From: an uncultured Collinsella sp.
GTDB taxonomy: Bacteria > Actinomycetota > Coriobacteriia > Coriobacteriales > Coriobacteriaceae
DNA length: 5,761 bases
NCBI GenBank assembly: GCA_959602875.1
Contig: CAUGVQ010000114.1
Span: 1-5,761, forward strand
Reading direction: 5' to 3'
Positions 1 through 5,013 of this stretch are shown here, one piece after another (the first letter of the stretch is position 1; each line of letters begins with the position of its first letter). The notes beneath the pieces are model-generated. The model had not been told where the DNA came from. It saw only the letters and a program-made list of their open reading frames with translations, and ran no database searches. Both the position numbers and the translations under genes were made by a program.

Positions 1-8
1 CCACAACC

Positions 9-1682
9 TTAGAAGAGCCCCACAATCGTGCCGTCCTCGAGGACGTCGATCTTCTCGGCAGCGGGAACCTTGGGCAGGCCCGGCATGGTCATGATGTCGC
101 CCGTGAGCGCGACGACAAAGCCGGCGCCGGCGGAAACCTTGAGGTTGCGCACCGTGATGCGGAAGTTCTCGGGCGCGCCCAGCAGATGCTGGTCGTCGGT
201 GAAGGAGTACTGGGTCTTGGCCACGCAGACCGGAAGATTGCCAAAACCGGTGTCGTGGAGCTGCTTCAGCTGCTTTTTCGCGCCGGGGGTGTAGTCGACA
301 CCGTCTGCGTGGTAGATCTTGGTCGCAACGGCCTCGAGCGCCTCCTCAATCGTGGCCCCCGTCTCGTAGGAAAAATGGAACTCGTGTGGCTGCTCGGTAA
401 GGCGCATGACCTCCTCGGCAAGTGCCTCGCCACCTTCGCCTCCCTTAGCCCAAACCTCGGAAAGGGCAACGTTCACGCCGAGGTCGCGGCACTTCTCCTC
501 CACGAGCGCCAGTTCCGCCTCGGTGTCCGTGGGGAATGCGTTGATGGCGACCACCACGGGAAGACCGTAGACGTTCTGGATGTTCGAGACATGACGCAGG
601 AGGTTGGGAAGACCCGCCTCGAGAGCTTCGAGATTCTCGGTCGTGAGCTCGGCTTTGGGCACGCCGCCGTTGTACTTGAGCGCACGCACCGTCGCCACCA
701 CGACCACCGCATCCGGGTCGAGCTCGGCCATGCGGCACTTGATATCCAGGAACTTCTCCGCACCCAGATCGGCACCAAAGCCCGCCTCGGTCACCACGTA
801 GTCACCGAGTTTAAGCGCGGTCTCGGTTGCCTGGACCGAGTTGCAGCCGTGGGCGATGTTTGCGAAGGGGCCGCCGTGGACAAATGCAGGCGTGTGCTCG
901 AGCGTCTGGACGAGGTTAGGCTTTATAGCGTCCTTAAGAAGGGCTGTCATAGCACCCTCGGCATGAAGGTCGGCAGCGGTAACAGGTTCGCCGGCATAGG
1001 TGTAGGCGACGACCATGCGACCGAGGCGGCGTTTGAGGTCCATAAGGTCGGACGCGAGGCAGAACGCCGCCATAACCTCGGACGCGACGGTGATGTCAAA
1101 GCCATCCTCGCGCGGCACGCCCTGCATGCGACCACCGAGGCCGTCCACGATATGGCGGAGCTGGCGGTCGTTCATGTCGACGGCACGCTTCCACACGATC
1201 TGCTTGGGATCGATGCCGAGGGCGTTGCCCTGCTGGATGTGGTTGTCGAGCATGGCGGCGAGCAGGTTGTTGGCCGCGCCGATGGCATGGAAGTCACCGG
1301 TGAAATGGAGGTTGATGTCCTCCATAGGAACCACCTGCGCATAGCCGCCGCCCGCGGCGCCACCCTTGATGCCAAAGACCGGGCCGAGGGACGGCTCGCG
1401 AAGCGCAAGCACCGCCTTCTTGCCAAGACGGTTCAGCGCGTCCGCAAGACCTACCGAGGTCGTGGTCTTGCCCTCACCCGCCGGCGTGGGGTTGATGGCG
1501 GTTACCAGAACGAGCTTTGCCTTGCGCGGCAGGTCCTTGAGCGCGTGGATGTCGACCTTTGCCTTGTACTTCCCGTAATGGTCGAGCTGGTCCTCGGAAA
1601 GGCCCACCTTTGCGGCGACCCCCGAGATTGGAAGCATCTCCGCTGCCTGCGCGATCTCGATATCGCTCTTGTACTCCGCCAT
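9..1682 (-). CDS. fhs: Formate--tetrahydrofolate ligase (10-formyl-THF synthetase)
   Basis: This cytosolic enzyme joins formate to tetrahydrofolate with ATP, giving 10-formyl-THF for purine synthesis, initiator Met-tRNA formylation and other one-carbon reactions. The 557-residue product matches the usual family length of about 556-560. Both family signatures are visible: GIKGGAAGGGY at residues 104-114 and VATVRALKYNGG at 329-340. An ATP-binding P-loop, PTPAGEGKTT, lies at 65-74 with its lysine at 72. The protein ends in GTIVGLF followed by TAA. The frame stays open upstream to 1862, but I chose the ATG at 1682 (MAEYKSDIEIAQ) because AGAGGGG lies 8 nt before it, the length then fits, and the extra 60 residues fall in a palindrome-rich intergenic region. 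It is preceded by a 355-bp gap and a terminator, so it is probably transcribed on its own. No other Wood-Ljungdahl or folate gene is in view, so the physiological direction cannot be judged. The family assignment is very secure. Confidence 0.97.
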   Translation of the reverse strand: MAEYKSDIEIAQAAEMLPISGVAAKVGLSEDQLDHYGKYKAKVDIHALKDLPRKAKLVLVTAINPTPAGEGKTTTSVGLADALNRLGKKAVLALREPSLGPVFGIKGGAAGGGYAQVVPMEDINLHFTGDFHAIGAANNLLAAMLDNHIQQGNALGIDPKQIVWKRAVDMNDRQLRHIVDGLGGRMQGVPREDGFDITVASEVMAAFCLASDLMDLKRRLGRMVVAYTYAGEPVTAADLHAEGAMTALLKDAIKPNLVQTLEHTPAFVHGGPFANIAHGCNSVQATETALKLGDYVVTEAGFGADLGAEKFLDIKCRMAELDPDAVVVVATVRALKYNGGVPKAELTTENLEALEAGLPNLLRHVSNIQNVYGLPVVVAINAFPTDTEAELALVEEKCRDLGVNVALSEVWAKGGEGGEALAEEVMRLTEQPHEFHFSYETGATIEEALEAVATKIYHADGVDYTPGAKKQLKQLHDTGFGNLPVCVAKTQYSFTDDQHLLGAPENFRITVRNLKVSAGAGFVVALTGDIMTMPGLPKVPAAEKIDVLEDGTIVGLF

Positions 1683-1690
1683 AGACGCAA

Positions 1691-1697
1691 CCCCTCT
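1691..1697 (-). promoter_or_regulatory. Ribosome-binding site of fhs
   Basis: The minus strand reads AGAGGGG, 8 nt before the ATG at 1682. This decides the start against the longer open frame reaching 1862 and against in-frame ATGs a few codons upstream, one of which overlaps this site. Confidence 0.75.
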
Positions 1698-1708
1698 CAT
1701 GCGCATGG

Positions 1709-1727
1709 ATAGTGTCCTTCCACTATA
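1709..1727 (-). promoter_or_regulatory. Possible fhs -10 box with overlapping inverted repeat
   Basis: The minus strand carries TATAGT (1722-1727), which would give a leader of roughly 30 nt before fhs. No convincing -35 hexamer lies 16-18 nt upstream. The -10-like box overlaps a perfect 6-bp inverted repeat, ATAGTG-(6 nt)-CACTAT (1709-1714 and 1721-1726). That repeat would put the start region in a small hairpin or form an operator-like dyad. This is inference from position and pattern only. Confidence 0.3.
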
Positions 1728-1792
1728 GACGTTCCGCCGGAGCTTGAGGAGAAAAACGCCGTCACCGCTCGTCCCCAATACGCGTACGACCA

Positions 1793-1817
1793 CGTCGGTA
1801 TCCGCACGTTTCCGACG
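1793..1817. repeat. Small inverted repeat, CGTCGG/CCGACG
   Basis: CGTCGG (1793-1798) and CCGACG (1812-1817) form a perfect 6-bp stem with a 13-nt loop. Its right arm belongs to the same 16-nt repeat family as the neighbouring terminator-like hairpin. No T-run follows on either strand, so it is not a terminator. Confidence 0.45.
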
Positions 1818-1825
1818 ATGCGCAC

Positions 1826-1879
1826 AAAAAACCCGTACGTTTCTGACGCTTAGGGCCCCCAAACGTCAGAAGTGTACGG
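1826..1879 (-). terminator. Intrinsic terminator-like hairpin between the glucosidase gene and fhs
   Basis: On the minus strand, arms 1864-1879 and 1833-1848 pair over 14 of 16 positions (8 bp plus 6 bp around a 2x2 internal mismatch) with a 15-nt loop. The hairpin ends in GGG followed at once by TTTTTT (1831-1826). This is classic Rho-independent form for transcripts running toward fhs. It lies about 160 nt past the glucosidase stop and about 145 nt before the fhs start. It most likely ends the glucosidase transcript, though it could act as an attenuator in an fhs leader if a promoter lies upstream of it. The two mismatched pairs would be wobble pairs in plus-strand RNA, but no T-run follows on that side. 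Confidence 0.7.
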
Positions 1880-1902
1880 ATTCGTCAACGACGGACGCCG
1901 CA

Positions 1903-1957
1903 TACGAAAACGGGATCGTTTTGCGCCATTCCCCCAGAATGCTCAAAACGACCCCGT
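1903..1957 (-). terminator. Long imperfect hairpin, candidate first terminator after the glucosidase gene
   Basis: Arms 1910-1923 and 1944-1957 match at 13 of 14 positions. The odd pair is A/C on the plus strand but a G-U wobble in minus-strand RNA, favouring function in the minus transcript. An inner stem CATTC/GAATG (1927-1931 and 1937-1941) closes a 5-nt loop. On the minus strand the stem is followed by TTTTCGTAT, a modest U-tract. It stands about 80 nt after the glucosidase stop and may be a weak terminator or an extragenic palindrome. Confidence 0.5.
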
Positions 1958-2002
1958 CCCCAAATACGTCAATGCAGACGGGGCCGGTCGCGTCGACGTG
2001 AA

Positions 2003-2021
2003 CGCCTCTGAGTGCGAGGCG
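2003..2021. repeat. Small inverted repeat just after the glucosidase gene
   Basis: CGCCTC (2003-2008) and GAGGCG (2016-2021) form a perfect 6-bp stem with a 7-nt loop, about 17 nt past the stop codon. No T-run follows on the minus strand. It may protect the mRNA 3' end, but it is not a convincing terminator. Confidence 0.35.
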
Positions 2022-2037
2022 CGCCTAAAGCCGCGTT

Positions 2038-3465
2038 TTACGCGAGGTCCGCACCGTTGGTGGCGATGACCTTCTTGTACCAATCGAAGCTCTTCTTCTT
2101 GGAGCGCGCGAGCGTGCCCGCGCCGGCGTCGTCGCGGTCGACGTAGATGAAGCCGTAGCGCTTGGACATCTCGCCCGTGGAGGCGGAGACGAGGTCGATC
2201 GGGCCCCATGTGGTGTAGCCGAGCATCTCGACGCCGTCCTCGGTGATGGCATCACGCATGGCCTCGATGTGCTGACGGAGGTAATCGATGCGGTAGTCGT
2301 CATCGATCGTGCCGTCGGCATTGAGCTCGTCCTTGGCGCCGAGGCCGTTCTCCACCACAAAGAGTGGCTTCTGGTAGCGGTCCCACAGGTCGTTGATGGT
2401 GATACGGAAGCCGAGCGGGTCGATGGCCCAGCCCCACTCGCTCACCTTGAGGTAGGGGTTCTTGGCACCCTTGAAGGCGTTGCCCTCGGTCTCTTCGGCA
2501 TCGCTCCCCTCGCCCGCGACGCAGCGCGTGGAGTAGTAGGAGAACGAGATGAAGTCGACGGTGTTCTCGGCAAGCACATGACGGTCCTCGTCGGTCATAC
2601 CGATGTCGATACCCTTGCGCTCGAGCTGCTTGAGCGCGTAGGCCGGATAGTAACCGCGGCTCTGGACGTCCACGAAGAAGTAGTTCTCCTGGTTGGCGAG
2701 CTGTGCGGCGCGCACGTCCTCGGGGTTGCAGCTGTAGGGGTAGTAGGCACCGGCGGCGAGCATGCAACCGACCTTCATCTCGGGGTCGATCTCGTGAGCG
2801 ATCTTGGTTGCCCAAGCGCTCGCCACGAGCTCGTTGTGCGCGGCGAGGTACTCGACGGCCTCGCGGTCCTCGCCCTCCTCAAAGACCAAGCCCGCGCCCA
2901 TGAACGGCAGGTGCAAGATCATGTTGATCTCGTTGAAGGTGAGCCAGTACTTAACGAGTCCCTTGTAGCGCGTGAAGAGAACCGTCACGAGCTTCTTATA
3001 GAGGTCGATGAGTTTGCGGTTGCGCCAGCCAGCGTACTCCTTGATGAGGTGGATGGGGCAATCGAAGTGCGTAATGGTGACGAGCGGCTCGATGCCGTGC
3101 TTCTGGCACTCGCGGAACAGGTCCTCGTAGAAGGCCAGACCCTCCTCGTTGGGCTCGTCCTCGTCGCCCTTGGGGAAGATGCGCGTCCAGCCGATGGAGA
3201 GTCGATAGGTCTTGAAGCCCATCTCCGCAAAGAGCGCGATATCCTCCTTGTAGTGGTGGTACATGTCGATACCGACCTGAGCGGGATAGTAGTAGCCGTC
3301 CTCGAAGTCGAGCATCTTGCGCAGACCCGCCATCACCGGACCGCGGTCTGCGCCGTGCGGAATCACGTCGACGTTGGCAAGGCCGCGCCCGCCCTCGTTG
3401 TAGCCGCCCTCGCACTGGTTGGCAGCGGTCGCGCCGCCCCACAGGAACCCTTCGGGAAATGCCAT
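2038..3465 (-). CDS. 6-phospho-beta-glucosidase, glycoside hydrolase family 1
   Basis: This cytosolic retaining glycosidase hydrolyses 6-phospho-beta-glucosides (such as phosphorylated cellobiose, arbutin or salicin) that enter through a PTS, releasing glucose 6-phosphate. The 475-residue length is normal for BglA/AscB-type enzymes. The N-terminal family signature FLWGGATAANQCEGG is at residues 7-21. The acid/base motif TFNEI is at 176-180 with Glu179, and the nucleophile motif VVENG is at 370-374 with Glu372. The stretch SASTGEMSKRYG (427-438) supplies Ser427, Lys435 and Tyr437, the residues known to bind the 6-phosphate. Ala428 replaces the Trp typical of 6-phospho-beta-galactosidases, so glucose specificity is favoured. 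There is no signal peptide. The ATG at 3465 is chosen because AGGAGG sits 4 nt before it; a TTG at 3480 would place that site inside the gene. No PTS permease or BglG-type antiterminator adjoins it, so substrate and control are unknown. Confidence 0.94.
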   Translation of the reverse strand: MAFPEGFLWGGATAANQCEGGYNEGGRGLANVDVIPHGADRGPVMAGLRKMLDFEDGYYYPAQVGIDMYHHYKEDIALFAEMGFKTYRLSIGWTRIFPKGDEDEPNEEGLAFYEDLFRECQKHGIEPLVTITHFDCPIHLIKEYAGWRNRKLIDLYKKLVTVLFTRYKGLVKYWLTFNEINMILHLPFMGAGLVFEEGEDREAVEYLAAHNELVASAWATKIAHEIDPEMKVGCMLAAGAYYPYSCNPEDVRAAQLANQENYFFVDVQSRGYYPAYALKQLERKGIDIGMTDEDRHVLAENTVDFISFSYYSTRCVAGEGSDAEETEGNAFKGAKNPYLKVSEWGWAIDPLGFRITINDLWDRYQKPLFVVENGLGAKDELNADGTIDDDYRIDYLRQHIEAMRDAITEDGVEMLGYTTWGPIDLVSASTGEMSKRYGFIYVDRDDAGAGTLARSKKKSFDWYKKVIATNGADLA

Positions 3466-3469
3466 GGTG

Positions 3470-3475
3470 CCTCCT
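3470..3475 (-). promoter_or_regulatory. Ribosome-binding site of the 6-phospho-beta-glucosidase gene
   Basis: The minus strand reads AGGAGG, 4 nt before the ATG at 3465. The spacing is slightly short but the match is full. It rules out the upstream in-frame TTG start. Confidence 0.8.
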
Positions 3476-3583
3476 CGCAAAAGATGGTTGGATTGGGCTT
3501 TTGCCCTTCTTTTATTCTCTCATGCAAGGGCGTTTCGTTGCTTCAGGAGTCGGTAAACGGGAGACCGGAAAACGCGACGCACC

Positions 3584-4834
3584 TTACCTCTCGCCGTCGG
3601 CATCCGCGTCGGCGAGAAGCTCGAGCGCACGCGCGGTGTCGGCGGCATCCCCCCGCTCCATGAGGGCGAGAATGTCCTCGGCACGATCCCACCACCGCTT
3701 GCCAAAGGGGTCGTGTGATTCGAGCCAGACCTCCTCGCTCGCACGCGCGTTCAGAGCGTGCTCAATCTCATGCGGCAAGCGGGCGAGGTACTCCCCCATC
3801 CAACTGCCAAGAAGCGCCCATTCGCGCTCCTGAGCGGCTTTGTACGCCTCGTCAAAGGGCAGCTCCGCCAGCGTACCCGCAGTATGCGCGGTGTCGCGTT
3901 TTGCAAGATCGGCGTCCAGGGCCTCGATGATATCCCGCTCGATATGCGCGCACTCCTCGATGAGCTGGGCGCGCGGGGCAAGAAACGGCTTCTCCAGTTC
4001 GGCCTTTCTGGCATCGGCCTCATGCGCCCGTGCCTCAAGCTCCTCCGCGCGCAACGCGACACGCGCATCGATATCGGCAATCGTCCGCTTCAGACGGTCC
4101 TGTTCATCAGCCAGCTTGCCGCGCCTGCGCACCGCCGTTGCAAGGCGCTGAGGAACACGGAGCGCCACCAGCACGCACACAAAGGCGACGAGCGCTGTCA
4201 AAACGATGCGAGTGGGAGCGTCCAACGCATCGGGCGCGAGCGACCAGAGAGCCACGCCGCACGCAAGCGCCACCGCCGCTGCCACAGCAAGGCGCCGTAG
4301 GAGGCTCGAAGCAGAATCCTTCTGCCGATTCGCGCGTGACTCCGCTGCATCGGCAAGATTCTCAAGGCGGCACGCGAGCTCTGCGCGCGTGGCGGTGTCC
4401 TCGGCGTTCGACGCACGATAGGTCTCAACCGCACTCGCAGCCTCACGATAGGCGTCGTCGGCATCGAGTGCTTCGCGGCGCTCAACATCAATGGCGGCAA
4501 CCGCGTCCAGCTTCCGCGTTCGCTCGGCAAGCATATCCTTGGTCGAGGCGTAGGTTTGCCAGTCCACATTTTCAAGCCACCAGCCCCAGGGCGCGTCAGC
4601 TGGAGATGTGGAAACATTGGCTCCGGTCAAAACACCGGTAAGCACGTTGGTAAACGCTTCATCGCAGTACGCAACAGATTCTGGAGCAGAGAAAAGGTCA
4701 TGCCCGCGATCGCTCTCCGCAAGGTTGGATGTATCCACCGGGACGCGGACGCAAAGCTTCGACAGATGCTCGTTCTCAGCGCAGAACGCGCGCCAGTGCC
4801 GTGTAAACTCACGCATCTCTTCGAGATTCGCCAT
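3584..4834 (-). CDS. Unrecognised coiled-coil protein with two central membrane segments
   Basis: I do not recognise this 416-residue protein. An N-terminal region (about 1-100) contains a Trp-rich patch, PWGWWLENVDWQTY (82-95). A charged Ala/Glu/Arg-rich helical stretch (about 102-172) with coiled-coil character follows. Two hydrophobic segments come next, at about 182-199 and 209-226, separated by a short loop, SLAPDALDAPTR (198-209). Arg179-Arg181 before the first and several arginines (226-238) after the second suggest that both soluble halves face the cytoplasm. A second coiled coil runs from about 231 to 310. The C-terminus has another aromatic patch, FGKRWWDRAEDIL (377-389), and a helical LMERGDAADTARALELL end. 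There is no signal peptide, P-loop or catalytic motif. The ATG at 4834 is preferred; an in-frame ATG at 4897 is possible, and anything further upstream would cross the valS terminator. Roles in cell-envelope organisation or as a scaffold would be guesses. Confidence 0.8.
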   Translation of the reverse strand: MANLEEMREFTRHWRAFCAENEHLSKLCVRVPVDTSNLAESDRGHDLFSAPESVAYCDEAFTNVLTGVLTGANVSTSPADAPWGWWLENVDWQTYASTKDMLAERTRKLDAVAAIDVERREALDADDAYREAASAVETYRASNAEDTATRAELACRLENLADAAESRANRQKDSASSLLRRLAVAAAVALACGVALWSLAPDALDAPTRIVLTALVAFVCVLVALRVPQRLATAVRRRGKLADEQDRLKRTIADIDARVALRAEELEARAHEADARKAELEKPFLAPRAQLIEECAHIERDIIEALDADLAKRDTAHTAGTLAELPFDEAYKAAQEREWALLGSWMGEYLARLPHEIEHALNARASEEVWLESHDPFGKRWWDRAEDILALMERGDAADTARALELLADADADGER

Positions 4835-4840
4835 GGTATT

Positions 4841-4845
4841 CCCCC
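4841..4845 (-). promoter_or_regulatory. Likely ribosome-binding site of the coiled-coil membrane protein gene
   Basis: The minus strand reads GGGGG(A) 6 nt before the ATG at 4834. It is G-rich but not a full AGGAGG. The alternative ATG at 4897 also has a GGGG run upstream, so this site favours but does not prove the 4834 start. Confidence 0.45.
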
Positions 4846-4852
4846 ATCGCGC

Positions 4853-4891
4853 AGGCGGTCTCTTTTGTACGAATGTCTTGCTCGACCGCCT
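4853..4891 (-). repeat. Leader inverted repeat AGGCGGTC/GACCGCCT
   Basis: AGGCGGTC (4853-4860) and GACCGCCT (4884-4891) are perfect 8-bp inverted arms around a 23-nt A/T-richer loop. They lie between the valS terminator and the start of the coiled-coil membrane protein gene. In minus-strand RNA this would form a leader hairpin ending about 18 nt before the start codon. No U-tract follows, so it is not a terminator. It may be an operator or a translation-control stem. Confidence 0.5.
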
Positions 4892-4895
4892 CTCC

Positions 4896-4926
4896 ATAGT
4901 AACCCCGACAGACGCATGCAAGGCAA
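4896..4926 (-). promoter_or_regulatory. Possible promoter of the coiled-coil membrane protein gene
   Basis: The minus strand has TTGCCT (4921-4926) and TACTAT (4896-4901) separated by 19 nt, longer than ideal; TTGCAT gives only a 14-nt spacer. The position, just after the valS terminator, is right for a new promoter. If real, transcription would begin near 4888, inside the leader inverted repeat and downstream of the ATG at 4897, which would support the 4834 start. Confidence 0.25.
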
Positions 4927-4970
4927 AAGAACGCAAAACGGGCGCCCGCCGTATACTGGCGGGCGCCCGT
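4926..4970 (-). terminator. Intrinsic terminator of valS
   Basis: Arms 4938-4950 (ACGGGCGCCCGCC) and 4958-4970 (GGCGGGCGCCCGT) are perfect 13-bp complements around a 7-nt loop. On the minus strand the stem runs straight into TTTT, then GCG, then TTCTTTT. It lies 43 nt past the valS stop codon. It is a strong Rho-independent terminator and separates valS from the coiled-coil protein gene. Confidence 0.88.
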
Positions 4971-5013
4971 GCAGATGCACCCATGCGCCGATTACGCTGG
5001 CGGACGGCCGTCC

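Larger units (their letters stand above)
1770..1968. repeat. Palindrome cluster bounded by a short direct repeat
   Basis: The gene-free stretch from 1683 to 2037 holds this cluster. Its ends are CGTCCCCAATACG (1770-1782) and CGTCCCCAAATACG (1955-1968), identical but for one extra A and in the same orientation. Between them is a family of 16-nt arms: CCGCACGTTTCCGACG (1802-1817), CCGTACGTTTCTGACG (1833-1848) and, inverted, CGTCAGAAGTGTACGG (1864-1879). The first two agree at 14 of 16 bases, and the third agrees with the second at 14 of 16 when inverted. A further long hairpin occupies 1910-1957. The arrangement resembles repetitive extragenic palindromes or a small non-coding element. No transposase and no obvious target duplication are visible. 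Whether it is repeated elsewhere cannot be seen from one window. Confidence 0.55.

Noticed and set aside
186..1712. Long open frame on the plus strand (508 codons) opposite fhs
   Set aside because: It is the antisense shadow of the unmistakable fhs gene in high-GC DNA. Its translation is His/Arg/Val-rich with no recognisable domain.
1744..2001. Small plus-strand frame in the fhs upstream gap
   Set aside because: It runs through the palindrome cluster, has no good ribosome-binding site, and its Thr/Ser/Arg-rich product looks random.
1683..2037. Riboswitch (for example tetrahydrofolate type) upstream of fhs
   Set aside because: I could not match the known THF riboswitch core sequences. The structure present is explained by simple hairpins and repeats.
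3495..3520. GGGC-TTTT-GCCC followed by TTCTTTTATT, terminator-like on the plus strand
   Set aside because: The stem is only 4 bp and no plus-strand gene precedes it. On the minus strand no T-run follows.
2269..3663. Long open frame on the plus strand (464 codons) opposite the glucosidase
   Set aside because: It lies antisense to a gene with all GH1 motifs. The Val/Leu/Glu-rich translation is the typical mirror of GC-biased codons.
4835..5013. T-box leader near the tRNA synthetase gene
   Set aside because: The gap lies downstream of valS, not upstream, and no T-box consensus is visible. The hairpin here is the valS terminator.
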